DNA of 64,000 nucleotides from Rhodocytophaga aerolata (GTDB taxonomy: Bacteria; Bacteroidota; Bacteroidia; Cytophagales; 172606-1): contig NZ_JAUKPO010000020.1 of NCBI RefSeq assembly GCF_030503435.1, forward strand, positions 1 to 64,000, given 5' to 3'. Positions within the stretch are counted from its first letter, which is position 1; each line of letters starts with the position of its first letter. Of this stretch, positions 8,675 to 18,674 are shown piece after piece. A program made the translations under genes and the position numbers. The notes beneath the pieces are model-generated. The model did not search any database. It worked only from the letters and a program-made list of their open reading frames with translations, and was not told the DNA's origin.

Positions 8675-8896
8675 TTACCATAAAATGACTACCATGAGCC
8701 AGAAAAAAATACTGAACATGGTCAGCAAGTGGCTCTCTGATATATAGCGAACAGCATTAAATATTCGTTCTAACTTCTTTTCCAGTGGATTATCAGTCAG
8801 CATTACATACACTGATACCGATGTGCCTATAATCAGTCCGACAGGTAAAGAGAAAAGGACTTTTACAAAGTTAAAAAATGTAAGTCTGTGTCTCAT
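8675..8896 (-). CDS. Small membrane protein, two segments
   Basis: A 73-residue protein with two hydrophobic segments, about residues 13-31 and 55-72, separated by a charged loop. Its ATG at 8896 is two bases after the stop of the gene for the DnaA-IV-like membrane protein, so the two are co-translated or at least co-transcribed. I do not recognise the family. Its neighbour has a C-terminal membrane anchor, which suggests that the two act together at the inner membrane. Confidence 0.6.
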   Translation of the reverse strand: MRHRLTFFNFVKVLFSLPVGLIIGTSVSVYVMLTDNPLEKKLERIFNAVRYISESHLLTMFSIFFWLMVVILW

Positions 8897-8898
8897 CC

Positions 8899-10359
8899 TT
8901 ATAGCGGCTTTTTTTCATCCCTGTATGCTCGTAAATCTTCCATTAACTTTTTACGCTCACCGGCCATGCGGTTCATGGCAATAAAGAGCACCACTACTAA
9001 CCAGATCCCATAGACTGCCAGCGCCAGACCTGGAGAAACCCGTAACCGCTCAGCCGTTACCAGGTTGGATAGTGGCTCACGCATGTAAGGCAAAATGGTG
9101 CGAACTTCTTTATCCAATGTTTGCAGATTTTCTCTGTTCATCTGCTTGATGTCATTGGCAACACGCTTACGAATTACGGCATCTTCATTTTCCATAATCC
9201 GGCCTGCTTCACGCTCGTTGATTTCTACAAAAGAGAAGGTAATACGTGGCAGCATAGCTTCAGCCATACCCATAATGGTATTGGTTGAAAACTTATTCAG
9301 TGCTTCTGAAGCTTCTGGAGGCATTTGATAGCCTTCAGCCTGTCCAGCTCCCTCACTTGTGGAGGTAGGGTTGATTGTAAAGGCTGGCGGCTCATTATAA
9401 GAAGTAGAGCTAGGTGCTCCCTGTGCAGCATTATTGCTTGATTGTTCACTACCGGCAAATTCATCTGCAAGGGCATCCACATTGATTTCTCCAGGTGCAA
9501 AACCTTCTTCGCTTGCAGGTGCCGTAGCATTATTGGACCTAGTTTGGTCTATAGGCGTTTCTACTACTTTGGCATCTTCTACCAAATTAGTATTATTCAT
9601 CAATTTAGAGATACCATCGTTGTTATTACGCTCAATTACTGGCTCATTAAAAGGAGAAAAGTCTACGGAAGCTTCGGGAGATTCATTGCCAAGGCTTGTG
9701 TCTACTTCATCCCCGGTGAAATTCAGGGTATCCGATGAAGCCAAGGCAGCATCTATATTGGCATTTGTGGCCAGGACTTGTTCTATGTTACTGGATCTGG
9801 ACGAATTTTGAATGATTCGGTGCTCGATAGGTTGAGCCATAGCAGCCTGGGTAAGGCTTGCAGCTACCGGCTTATTGGACCTAGTTTGGTCCACTGTGGT
9901 TTCTTTGCCAAAAGCCTCCATATAGGCCTTTACCTGACCAGCAATAATTTCATACTTTTTGCAGAGCTCTTTATTGTACTGAGGCGTTTCTAAAATATCC
10001 TCCATGTTTTTTACAAGCTTATGCACATAGGACCTTGCAGCCAGGTTATACAAATCAGCAATTTCATTTAAAGACAATGGCGAATGTTTACGTAGGATAG
10101 CTACGCAAATCATTCTGGCCTCAGATATATGATGATTACCTTTGGTATTGAGAATCTGTGCAGGTGTTGTATCGTAAAGTTTGGCAGCTACTTTGAGTGT
10201 ATAGGCATTAATTGTTTCAGGCTTGGATTTTCCCATTTTAAGGTCTGTAGGATTCATTTGCAGATTATCTAAATAGCTTTTCACTTCTTTTTTACCATAC
10301 TTACCCATGAGTGATTCTACTGTGTCATGGATTTGTTCATTACCGGCTACTTGTAGCAT
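8899..10359 (-). CDS. Membrane-anchored protein with DnaA domain IV-like head
   Basis: A 486-residue protein in three parts. Residues about 48-135 follow the pattern of DnaA domain IV (DNA-binding): a helix, then ISEARMICVAILRKHSPLS, LNEIADLYN and a recognition-helix region, but the DnaA signature GGRDHST is replaced by LAARSYVH. Residues about 150-370 are low-complexity and acidic, rich in Asn, Ser, Ala and Glu, with two VDQTRSN-type palindrome copies (9536-9549, 9876-9893). Near the C-terminus a hydrophobic stretch of about 20 residues (LALAVYGIWLVVVLFIAM) is followed by a basic tail. There is no AAA domain. It may tether DNA to the membrane or regulate replication; this is inference. The ATG at 10359 is preceded by the TTTTTTCAAG leader. 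Confidence 0.7.
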   Translation of the reverse strand: MLQVAGNEQIHDTVESLMGKYGKKEVKSYLDNLQMNPTDLKMGKSKPETINAYTLKVAAKLYDTTPAQILNTKGNHHISEARMICVAILRKHSPLSLNEIADLYNLAARSYVHKLVKNMEDILETPQYNKELCKKYEIIAGQVKAYMEAFGKETTVDQTRSNKPVAASLTQAAMAQPIEHRIIQNSSRSSNIEQVLATNANIDAALASSDTLNFTGDEVDTSLGNESPEASVDFSPFNEPVIERNNNDGISKLMNNTNLVEDAKVVETPIDQTRSNNATAPASEEGFAPGEINVDALADEFAGSEQSSNNAAQGAPSSTSYNEPPAFTINPTSTSEGAGQAEGYQMPPEASEALNKFSTNTIMGMAEAMLPRITFSFVEINEREAGRIMENEDAVIRKRVANDIKQMNRENLQTLDKEVRTILPYMREPLSNLVTAERLRVSPGLALAVYGIWLVVVLFIAMNRMAGERKKLMEDLRAYRDEKKPL

Positions 10360-10405
10360 AGACTTGAAAAAATTAAAAGAATAGGGTTATTGTCAGCTTA
10401 AAAAA

Positions 10406-10993
10406 TTAGAAACTGTACTGATCAAGCAGATTGGAAGCAAATGTTTCTAGGGTGCATATCTCAACTTGTGTGGGTTTACCTTGCAGACTGCCACCGGCAT
10501 GAGAAAGAATTTGTACTACCGGCTTTTTCTTTACTACCTGCAAGTGGATAGAAGCTTTGCCATTATGCAAAAGGCTTTGTTCTTCCAGATAAGAAGTTAT
10601 CTGGTCTAAGAAAGAGCCAAGCACCTCTCCATTAATAGAGGACAAATGCGGCTTAATCATAGAAGCTAAGGGACCAAATTCTGATAAAGCCTGGTCTGCA
10701 TTTTTCAATACAACATCTAAGATTTCATCATTGGAGATATAGCTTTTCAGGTTGATTTTTTCTTTCAGGTTACCTTTAGATGAATCTTTGAAAGAATAAA
10801 TAGAAATCATGGTAACAAGCTTGCCTTCCACATCTTCATTATAGATCATATACAGCAGCTTGCCACCATTCTGCACCTCTTGTTCTTCAATCTTTGCCTG
10901 TAGTTTTTGAGTAGCTATCGGGACAAAACCCTTGATCATACCCATTAGCGGATTAGAACCGGCAGTAGTGAAATTGGAAAATAAGTTTAACAT
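10406..10993 (-). CDS. Unknown protein
   Basis: I do not recognise this family. From the ATG at 10993 it has 195 residues; a GTG at 11065 would add 24 and also lies behind a T-run, so the start is uncertain. Near the N-terminus there is a short hydrophobic, Gly-rich stretch (NPLMGMIKGFVPIA). The rest looks like a mixed alpha/beta domain with the segment KLLYMIYNEDVEGKLVTMISIYSF. It is spaced 46 bp before the DnaA-IV-like gene in reading direction, and behind a double terminator, so it may start its own short operon. Confidence 0.6.
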   Translation of the reverse strand: MLNLFSNFTTAGSNPLMGMIKGFVPIATQKLQAKIEEQEVQNGGKLLYMIYNEDVEGKLVTMISIYSFKDSSKGNLKEKINLKSYISNDEILDVVLKNADQALSEFGPLASMIKPHLSSINGEVLGSFLDQITSYLEEQSLLHNGKASIHLQVVKKKPVVQILSHAGGSLQGKPTQVEICTLETFASNLLDQYSF

Positions 10994-11295
10994 GTTGGCT
11001 GAGCCATTTAAAAAGTAAGAAAAATGGGTGTCGCTCTTGTTTGCTTTGGATGAGAGAGGCAACACCTAAAAAATTTATTGCACCTCCCCTTTGGAGTGCT
11101 CTTGGTTTCTTCAGTGTGGCTAGACAGGAGAGAAAGGGCCGTAAAAAATTTACTTGAACTTACTAGTATTGGAAGCAAACGGCACGTACATAACCTTACA
11201 CTTTCTCTTATCTATCTGAAACAAAATTCATTAAATAATCTAACTTGAATATTTCGTTATGGCTTCATAATGAATCTTATGTAAGTGAAACGGGC

Positions 11296-11327
11296 AAAAA
11301 AAAGCAGCTATGTAACCCCATAGCTGC
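11296..11327 (-). terminator. Terminator of the long leftward operon
   Basis: Stem GCAGCTATG at 11304-11312 and CATAGCTGC at 11319-11327 with a 6-nt loop. Read leftward it is followed by eight U residues (A-run at 11296-11303). It lies about 85 bp downstream of the end of the gene at 11413-12045. Confidence 0.85.
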
Positions 11328-11372
11328 AAAAGGCCTTAATTTTAAAAATAAGCGGTATTTTAACTACAATTG

Positions 11373-11405
11373 TTTACACACCCTCAGAAATGAGGGGTGT
11401 GTAAA
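11373..11405. terminator. Hairpin just after the operon's last stop codon
   Basis: TTTACACACCCTCA at 11373-11386 pairs with TGAGGGGTGTGTAAA at 11391-11405, with one bulged G and a 4-nt loop. It begins eight bases past the stop codon of the 210-residue protein gene. It may stabilise the 3' end or act as a first terminator before the one at 11296-11327. Confidence 0.7.
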
Positions 11406-11412
11406 ACAAAAA

Positions 11413-12045
11413 TTAAAGTTTCACTATCGTATATGCGGTGCTCTTTTTTGGCTTCTTTACGTCAAAAAATTTCCCATTGTGCCAGCCTGTAGAAGTCCAA
11501 CCAAAAAAGCCTGGGTCAAAACCGGCTTGGATTAACTCAGCTTTGCTATACTCTACTTTACCGGTATCGTACAATCTTTCCAATGCTTTTTCTATGCCAG
11601 ACATACGCTCGGAAAGCTTCTGCCTGGGCTGTTTAGTTGCAGCCTTTGGTGTTTCCACTGAAAGAGTAGCAGGTTCAATGACTTGTACTTGTTGTGTTTC
11701 TATCGGTGTTTCCACTGGAAGGGTAACAGGTACAATTACGGGTGCTTGCTCGGTTTCTACCGGTGCCGGTATGGTTGCATTGGACCTTATTAGCTCCATT
11801 ACTTCCTCTTCTTCTTCCAATGACACATCAAACTGGCTTAAATGCTCGTCAATTTGGGCAGAAATTTCATTTGACCAGCTTGTTAATTCTTTATTCTCAT
11901 TGGGTTTACCTTTTTCTACCCAGGCTCTGTTCCATTCCTTGATTTCATCTTGCAATTCTTCCGGAAAGGACTTTACACGAATGCCTTGGTTGGCAAAAAG
12001 CGAATCTAATTGCGCTTGATGCCTATATTTTTTTGGTGCAGGCAT
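11413..12045 (-). CDS. Unknown acidic protein with Thr/Val/Pro-rich repeats
   Basis: A 210-residue protein. Residues about 90-135 hold two near repeats (VPVTLPVETPIETQQV and VIEPATLSVETPKAA) that form a Pro/Thr/Val-rich linker. One degenerate palindrome of the family lies at 11781-11798 and is read as ELIRSN. The C-terminal 70 residues look like a small folded unit (LYDTGKVEYSKAELIQAGFD, then GWTSTGWHNGKFFDVKK). No family is recognised. It is the last gene before the double terminator, six bases after the gene for the Lys-rich protein. Confidence 0.65.
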   Translation of the reverse strand: MPAPKKYRHQAQLDSLFANQGIRVKSFPEELQDEIKEWNRAWVEKGKPNENKELTSWSNEISAQIDEHLSQFDVSLEEEEEVMELIRSNATIPAPVETEQAPVIVPVTLPVETPIETQQVQVIEPATLSVETPKAATKQPRQKLSERMSGIEKALERLYDTGKVEYSKAELIQAGFDPGFFGWTSTGWHNGKFFDVKKPKKSTAYTIVKL

Positions 12046-12051
12046 ATAAAA

Positions 12052-12924
12052 TTAAGCAGCAGCTTTTACTTCTTTTTTGGCAAACTTCTTATCTAACTTA
12101 GCCACTACTTCATCAATTAAGCGGCTACCTTTTTGCATAAAATCCTCAATATAGGAGTTAGCTTTTGAGCCGGTTAACGATACATGCAACCTTGGTAATA
12201 AGGTATCTACATAGTAGGCAAGCTCTTTTCTAACGATTCCCTTAAAACGGTGAGACTTATCTTCCCCTTTCAGTTCATCATTTGCCGCAGCAAGGTTGGC
12301 ATTGGTTTTTACCACCTCTTCAAACATGGAGAATACATGATCAGTCACCCTGGCTGTTACTGACTTCTTAATAGAAAAAGCATCTTGATAACTCATAGCC
12401 TGTACTTGGGCTATTTTTTCTTCTAGCTCACTATCTGTCAAATCCACTTTTTCCCTTAAAGTGGTGATTCTTTTCTCTTTGTATTCATTCAATTTGGCCA
12501 GCTTTTTCTGGTTGTTACGGTCCCGTATGGCCAGTTTGCAATCCTCAAAATACTTATCTTCAGCCCTCAACTCTTCCAAGGTTTTCTGTTTTTTGGAAGG
12601 TTTGGCCGGTCTATCTTTGCTTACTTTGGCTACTGGTGCTTTTTTAAAAGCAGGCTTTTTTGGAGCAGGTTTTTTAGCCGCAGGTTTGGATGAATTTTTT
12701 TTTGGTACTGTGCTCTTAATTCCCAATGCTTCCGGGAAGTTTTTCTCCATATAGGCTTCCAGTAAATGGAAGTTTTCTGCTTCAATCTCAATTAAATCTA
12801 TATCAGAAAAAGCTTCTGTACGCTGAGCTAGTTCTTTTAATTCTTTAATAATCGCAGCATTTTTGATCTTGGAGAAGTCAATAGATTCGTAACGAGCTTT
12901 AATTCCTGTAACTGGTGTTGACAT
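12052..12924 (-). CDS. Lysine/alanine-rich, histone-H1-like tail protein
   Basis: A 290-residue protein, unknown family. Residues about 72-115 are a Lys/Ala/Pro repeat tract (KKPAPKKPAFKKAPVAK) like that of histone H1-type DNA-compacting proteins. The parts before and after are helical; residues 120-185 are strongly charged and may form a coiled coil. It ends in KKEVKAAA. Binding to nucleic acid is likely from composition. It sits between the 1888-residue protein gene and the end of the operon, and its start has a double U-rich leader at 12925-12945. Confidence 0.65.
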   Translation of the reverse strand: MSTPVTGIKARYESIDFSKIKNAAIIKELKELAQRTEAFSDIDLIEIEAENFHLLEAYMEKNFPEALGIKSTVPKKNSSKPAAKKPAPKKPAFKKAPVAKVSKDRPAKPSKKQKTLEELRAEDKYFEDCKLAIRDRNNQKKLAKLNEYKEKRITTLREKVDLTDSELEEKIAQVQAMSYQDAFSIKKSVTARVTDHVFSMFEEVVKTNANLAAANDELKGEDKSHRFKGIVRKELAYYVDTLLPRLHVSLTGSKANSYIEDFMQKGSRLIDEVVAKLDKKFAKKEVKAAA

Positions 12925-12985
12925 AAGAAAAAATATTAAAAAATAGAGGCTACCAAAAGCAGCCTCTTGGTTAAATGAGTGTTTT

Positions 12986-15900
12986 TTACGCAGTAAGTAA
13001 TAAAAGTCTGATTTTTGCCTCTGCAGCTTTGGCTTTTGCTCTGGCTAGTTTCAGCTTTTTCTCTCTCTTTTCATCTATGGCAGATTCCAGGGTAATACTT
13101 GATTCATCAGCGTATTGTCCCATCTGCACGTGATAAGCCTTTTTGCCTTGATAATCAGTGGCAGATACCTGACTTTGTGTAGCCGAAAAATCTTTCCGGT
13201 TCCTCTTTAGAGTACTCCAGAGAAGTGTGGCTATCTTTTTCAGTTCAGTTACCGAACCATCGTAAGGCGCATAGCTAAAATTAATAGCTTTTCCACTTAA
13301 CTCCTTCACATCCACAACTACTACATTGGGTAATACCGGATAGGCTTGCGTATGTTTAAAGTCAAAATAGATGTTATCTGCTACAATTTGCGCTAAATCC
13401 GGATATTGCCCTAACACATTGGCTGGTACTCGCAGGTTACGTTTTATGGCATCAAAAACCACGTTTTTATGTACTGACTGCAAAGAACCATTGCCTAAAT
13501 AAATACCAAATAAATCATCCGGCCAGGTAACTTGCTGTTTGCCATTCTCTGAAGGTTTCACCTGTGCAATCTTGGAAAACTCTTCAAAGGTGAGCATGTG
13601 CGGAAACTTTTTGGTGAGTTCAGCTACCGGCTTTTGCAGATCCGGATATAGTGCTAGGATAGAAGCATCTATTTGATGGCCACGTTCATAGGCATAGCGA
13701 ACCGCATTGTAATGTAACTTCACACCCATTCGGATATAGGAAGGAACTTCACCGGCCAATACTGGCAGGTTGCCTTGATCAATCAAGGTGTAAAGGTGAG
13801 AATAGCTTTCTATTTCGGTAGAATATTCCCGGCCTGCATAACAGATCAGATAGTCTAACAAGCGCATAGCATAGGGTTGAGCTGTATAGGTTTGCCGTAA
13901 ATGCTTGTTTTGTTCTTCACTCATACTAGCAGCTACCGGCTCTTTATAAAGGTGCTCTAAACCGTACTCTTGTAATACCTTCAGGGGTACATACCGGCCT
14001 TCTTCAGCCGCTACTTTTACATTTTGCTCATGCAGCTCACTGATTCGTTGCCGTTCCCATTGCGGAGAATTTTTCAGATATACCTCTCTTAATCCTTTTT
14101 TGGTATACTGCCAAGCATAGCCTGTTGAGCCAGTAGGGGCTTTCTCTACATTTGGATTGCCACGTAAGCGTACTTTGTACTCTTCTAGTACAGCAGTCGG
14201 TACCAGTTTTTCCTGGGTTAGTGCTTCTGCTATTAAGGCATAATGAATATCCTTGAGTAGCTGCATTTGCATTTCTTTTGATTTGCCATTCCACCACCTG
14301 GAAGTATTGCCATGCAAGTACTCTACTTTGTGCAGTTCTTTATTATTGAGTTTGGACCGGATTAAGGCATATGTTTTATAGGTATCATCATCAATTCTCC
14401 AGCCTAAGCTATACCACCTATCAAACTTCATTTCCCAGGCCTCTTGTTCTTTTTTAGGAGCTATCAAGGCAAGGTCCGGATATTCGGCCAGTACTCTTGC
14501 AGGTACCTCTTTACCCTCTTCTATGGCTCTTTTTACTAAGTCCTTATGGTGAGCCTGGTAATTAGAGACAGGAATATGCAAGGCACCCAGGAAAGCCATT
14601 TCTGTAGAGGCGGACCGCAAAAATTCACGTAAGGCATAGTGATAAGCAGATAGCTTGTAGGGCTCAACCTTACCGGCCTCTATTTTCACTGATACCTGGT
14701 AGAGCATATCAAAAGCATTTTTTACCTTGTTATCTCTGGCCTTAATGGTGAGGATAGAACCAGGTTGCTTTTTGTACTCAAATTCCCCTATTTGGGATGA
14801 AATCTTGATTTTTTTGAAATTGGCATTGAAGAACTTCTCAATTTCTTCTTCTGAATTTTCCAGGAAAGACAGGTTATGTTCAGCCATTGCTTTGACAAAA
14901 CTATCATGAGTAAATTTGACAGGCAGCTTTACCGGTGTTAAAACCGCTTCAGCTTTCCAATACTCAATCTCTTCCGTTTTGCTTTGATCTACATAGCCAA
15001 ACAGTTGTCTTTTAAACAAGGCTACCTGCAAGCGCAAATAATCTTTTTCTGACTTGTCATTGTAGCGAATAGAGATTGGACCATTGGCAGCTGTGGCATG
15101 AAGTTTTAATAAGTCATACAGCTCGTCATTGTCTCTCCTATCAAACTCTTGCCACTGTAGCCCAACTTTAACTGGTCCCGGTCTCTGTTCATTGGACTTA
15201 ACTTGGTCCATTTCTTTGTTTGGCTCTTGCTTTTTAGCAGGCAAGGAATTATTCACGATTCCTGTAAGTACATGAGTAGTTAGTCCACTTACTACTACCT
15301 CTTTATTTTCCGGAAAGTCAACTTTAATTTCTGCAAACAGGGTTGTAATTTCCTTGTACAGCTCCCTTTGTGAAGTTTCATTACGGGTATACCAACTAAG
15401 TAAGTTCTTTTCAGCCATTGGCATATCCCACATTTTGCCCTCTACAGCTTGTAGTTCGGAAGGCCAATTGAGATACTTCAGCTTGTCATGGTATTTGTTC
15501 CAGTAAATGGTAAACTCTTTTTCAATATGATAAGAAGTACGCCATACTCTGGCCTTTCTGCCATAGCCTCTATCCTCAATGTAGGTCCATTTTTTATAAA
15601 TGAATTTGCCTAACTCCAGTAACTCGGCATCCAGTTCAATAGCCATTTTCAGCTTTTGGTCCCTTAATAGCTCTATTCCAGACTTTTCGCCAAACCTTTT
15701 TACACACTCAGAACCAACTTTTAATAACCACTTTTTACTATCATTTTGCAGATAGTAAATAACTGAGATATTTGGCTTTGAGCACAGTTCACATGATAAA
15801 GTGCTTCCTGTTATCTTGTACTTACTAGGAGCATCCCCATAGCCTTTTGGAAAATCAAAAACAGGCATTTTGATAATCTCTCCATTGCGTTCTGTCTCAG

Positions 15901-18652
15901 AAAATCCATTAATCGGTACAGCCTGCCAATCGGTTCTTTGGGTACCCATTTGCCGCAAATTTTCTGCTACTCGTTTGTCATAGGTAGTCTCTTTGGCATT
16001 GGACCTAGTTTGATCCATTTCTACCTGTTCTTCTTCCCGGTAAACTGTCGTAGTGCTTGGCTGATCAATTGACTGTTCCCCTTCAATGGAGGTTCCGGCC
16101 TGCTTTTCATTAAATTCAGTCTTAACCTTCTCTAAAGCATCCAGTTTGTAGTCCTCAGCAAAGTAAGACATATAGGCTCTCTCCAGTTCTTCATTGCCTC
16201 TTACTTCACTGCCTGTTTGAGCAATAATGCTGCGGTACCGGTTGGCTACATTATGTGCTGCATAGTACTTATCCTTCACCGGTGCCTCATTGTACTCCTG
16301 CTCAATTTTGGCAAGCATAAACTCTTTGTAAGGTGTATCAAACAAACCAAGATAATTTGGCCCTTCATATAGTTCTTCCGTTTGATTATCACTTGCAGGT
16401 ACATTTTGAACATCAAGCTCTCCTGAGCGAGTTTGCTCAGGTAATGTAGATTCATTTACAACTACCGGTTGGGGTAATTCTTCGTGGTTTTTGTCCGTTT
16501 TATGTGACCGTTCTTGGTCACTCTCGTTTTCTTCATATAGCTCCACATATTCATCTTTGCGGATAGCAGAAACAGGAGGTAAATAATCCCCAATACCATA
16601 TATTCTTTTAAAAACAGCTATTACATTTTCAATTTCAGCATCTATGAGTTCAGCTTCTTTGCCAAATGGGTAAGGCCTAGCAGGATCTCCATTTTTCTCA
16701 ATAGATACCAGGTAATTATTGGTCCGGCCTTCAGCCTCCAGTTTCCTTAAAATGAAACTTTCAAAAGCACGTGCGAATAACTCATGCGGCTCAATCCAGT
16801 ACTTGGAACCCATTTTTTGTGAGATATGGTAGTACTTGGAAGTAGAAAGGCGCATAGGTACCTCAATCACATCTTTATTAAATTTGTGAGCCAGGTACCC
16901 ATAATAATTTACTACACTAGGACTTTTGGCTTCAGCAGAACGGGCATAAATCGGATAAAGCTTCTGTATTTTGGCAATACACTCTTCCAGGGTATCTCCA
17001 TAGGCTACATACTTTTTAGTAGTCTGCCTCCTAAAACGGACTGTTACGGTCTCATTGGTATACGGGTCACCATTGCGGATAATATTCATGAGATTTTCAA
17101 AAGCTTTTCTCATATCCTTATTATCCACCTTCAGATGTGTTGCGAAAGTATAGCTGGCTCTGTGTATATCTTTTTCAGAAATCACATTATCCAGGTAGTG
17201 CGCCCATTCGTGCGCTGTAGAGCCATCCCCGTTATTTTTATTGAGATTGATGATTTTACGTGCAGCAAAGTATACGGCCTTACTTCCGGCTACTCCACGT
17301 GTGGCAAATGCAATAGAGAGGCCTCCTAATTGATTTACAGCCTTAATATCCAGGTTGAGCATTTCTGCCAGGTCTGCCATAGCACCCAAAAAATGCCGTA
17401 CATCTTCTTTGCTGCGCTTATCAGATACCGAATTACCAAATTCTACTTCTTTAAAGCCAAACTGCTCTTGGATAGCTTTTACAGAAATATCGCTAATTTG
17501 TATACCACCAGCCCTTTTGATAAAATGCAATGGCGGCTTGGTATTGATCTTTTCTTTATTTTCTGATTCTGTAGCCGGTTTCTTTGTAGCTTTCTCTTGC
17601 TCGGTCCAACTCCAATCCTCTTCTCTGGCTTGATACTTTGCAGGGGTAGACCAACCGTTGCCTGCTTTGAAGATATTGCTATCTAATGTTTCTAAATGAT
17701 TCTTATACCGGTTCTCAATCAATATGCGGTATTCAGATTTTTTAGCCTCAAAATCAGCTTTACTGGCCAGCTTGCCATAGGTTTCTCTAACTTCTTTCCA
17801 TAGCTGCTCTTCATTATTCATCAGTACAGAGAGCTTTTCCTTCATGTTGGCTTTTCTCTTTTCCTGACCGGCTATATAATTGACTATCCATTTTTGCTCA
17901 GTTTCCTTGCTTGAAGGTTCTCGTAGCTCTGCCTCAGCATAGGCTAAATAAGCCGCATCCGAAGAGGCATTACACTGATTGATGAAGCGAATACCGTAAA
18001 TGGTCTGCATTTTAGCTTTCAAATCCGTATGTAAAGGAGCATACCCTTCATATTCAACCTTTACCGAATTTTCCAAACGCCAACCTTTAGAAAAGTACTG
18101 TTTGAGCTGAGATAAATCGCCCAGGTAGTGTCTCTCTACCTTGATGAATTTCCTGGCATAGCGGTTTACTTCATCCAAGGTTTTGAGAACATTCAGCACA
18201 CTGGCAAATTCAGTGATATTTCTCGTATACACCTCTCTGGCATCGGCAGAATCATAGGGTTTACTTCCAAGTGCCTCACGCAACTTTACTTTGTAAAAAG
18301 CAGCACCGGCAGACACACCCATAGCTTTTTGCTCAGCTATATCTATTTCCGGCCAGATCTTTTCCTTGGTAACCTGCTTATGAGCATTAACAGGGTCCTT
18401 TTCTAAATCTGCTAAATGTTGAACAGAAATAATTTTTACGGCCACCTGCTCTTTGCGAGAACCCCCTACCCGACCTTGGGAATCTTGAAATTCTTTGTGC
18501 TTTTGTGCCTCACGTAAGCGCTGTTCGACTAACTGATCTAACGTTTTGTCCCGCTCAAAAGAGTTAGCGCCACTTTCCCCTTCCGTTGTATTGGTATTGT
18601 CAAATAAATTAACCGACTCGACACCAGTTAATTCTAGGTTATTGTTTTCCAT
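12986..18652 (-). CDS. Giant polyvalent protein with LPD1-type metallopeptidase
   Basis: An 1888-residue polyvalent protein of the type found in phages and conjugative elements. Residues about 395-640 resemble an LPD1-type domain with the zinc motif HEWAH at 481-485, preceded by INLNKNNGDGSTA and followed much later by PHELFARAFESF, a likely third ligand region. Around residue 950-990 there is a zinc-ribbon-like unit (CELCSKPN, then LKVGSECVKRFGE). The C-terminal half consists of repeated helical modules with the pattern EEGKEVPARVLAEYPDL, seen several times with variation. Four palindromes of the family lie inside (15193, 16000, 16422, 16504). The C-terminal tail KLKLARAKAKAAEAKIR matches that of the next giant protein. 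Such proteins are thought to protect incoming DNA; this use is inferred. Confidence 0.78.
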   Translation of the reverse strand: MENNNLELTGVESVNLFDNTNTTEGESGANSFERDKTLDQLVEQRLREAQKHKEFQDSQGRVGGSRKEQVAVKIISVQHLADLEKDPVNAHKQVTKEKIWPEIDIAEQKAMGVSAGAAFYKVKLREALGSKPYDSADAREVYTRNITEFASVLNVLKTLDEVNRYARKFIKVERHYLGDLSQLKQYFSKGWRLENSVKVEYEGYAPLHTDLKAKMQTIYGIRFINQCNASSDAAYLAYAEAELREPSSKETEQKWIVNYIAGQEKRKANMKEKLSVLMNNEEQLWKEVRETYGKLASKADFEAKKSEYRILIENRYKNHLETLDSNIFKAGNGWSTPAKYQAREEDWSWTEQEKATKKPATESENKEKINTKPPLHFIKRAGGIQISDISVKAIQEQFGFKEVEFGNSVSDKRSKEDVRHFLGAMADLAEMLNLDIKAVNQLGGLSIAFATRGVAGSKAVYFAARKIINLNKNNGDGSTAHEWAHYLDNVISEKDIHRASYTFATHLKVDNKDMRKAFENLMNIIRNGDPYTNETVTVRFRRQTTKKYVAYGDTLEECIAKIQKLYPIYARSAEAKSPSVVNYYGYLAHKFNKDVIEVPMRLSTSKYYHISQKMGSKYWIEPHELFARAFESFILRKLEAEGRTNNYLVSIEKNGDPARPYPFGKEAELIDAEIENVIAVFKRIYGIGDYLPPVSAIRKDEYVELYEENESDQERSHKTDKNHEELPQPVVVNESTLPEQTRSGELDVQNVPASDNQTEELYEGPNYLGLFDTPYKEFMLAKIEQEYNEAPVKDKYYAAHNVANRYRSIIAQTGSEVRGNEELERAYMSYFAEDYKLDALEKVKTEFNEKQAGTSIEGEQSIDQPSTTTVYREEEQVEMDQTRSNAKETTYDKRVAENLRQMGTQRTDWQAVPINGFSETERNGEIIKMPVFDFPKGYGDAPSKYKITGSTLSCELCSKPNISVIYYLQNDSKKWLLKVGSECVKRFGEKSGIELLRDQKLKMAIELDAELLELGKFIYKKWTYIEDRGYGRKARVWRTSYHIEKEFTIYWNKYHDKLKYLNWPSELQAVEGKMWDMPMAEKNLLSWYTRNETSQRELYKEITTLFAEIKVDFPENKEVVVSGLTTHVLTGIVNNSLPAKKQEPNKEMDQVKSNEQRPGPVKVGLQWQEFDRRDNDELYDLLKLHATAANGPISIRYNDKSEKDYLRLQVALFKRQLFGYVDQSKTEEIEYWKAEAVLTPVKLPVKFTHDSFVKAMAEHNLSFLENSEEEIEKFFNANFKKIKISSQIGEFEYKKQPGSILTIKARDNKVKNAFDMLYQVSVKIEAGKVEPYKLSAYHYALREFLRSASTEMAFLGALHIPVSNYQAHHKDLVKRAIEEGKEVPARVLAEYPDLALIAPKKEQEAWEMKFDRWYSLGWRIDDDTYKTYALIRSKLNNKELHKVEYLHGNTSRWWNGKSKEMQMQLLKDIHYALIAEALTQEKLVPTAVLEEYKVRLRGNPNVEKAPTGSTGYAWQYTKKGLREVYLKNSPQWERQRISELHEQNVKVAAEEGRYVPLKVLQEYGLEHLYKEPVAASMSEEQNKHLRQTYTAQPYAMRLLDYLICYAGREYSTEIESYSHLYTLIDQGNLPVLAGEVPSYIRMGVKLHYNAVRYAYERGHQIDASILALYPDLQKPVAELTKKFPHMLTFEEFSKIAQVKPSENGKQQVTWPDDLFGIYLGNGSLQSVHKNVVFDAIKRNLRVPANVLGQYPDLAQIVADNIYFDFKHTQAYPVLPNVVVVDVKELSGKAINFSYAPYDGSVTELKKIATLLWSTLKRNRKDFSATQSQVSATDYQGKKAYHVQMGQYADESSITLESAIDEKREKKLKLARAKAKAAEAKIRLLLLTA

Positions 18653-18674
18653 AGCTGCTTGAAAGATTAAAAAA

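Noticed and set aside
11438-12019. Rightward open frame of 193 codons opposite to the gene at 11413-12045
   Set aside because: Cys/Ser-rich shadow; the leftward frame has a terminator, operon context and the palindrome in the common frame.
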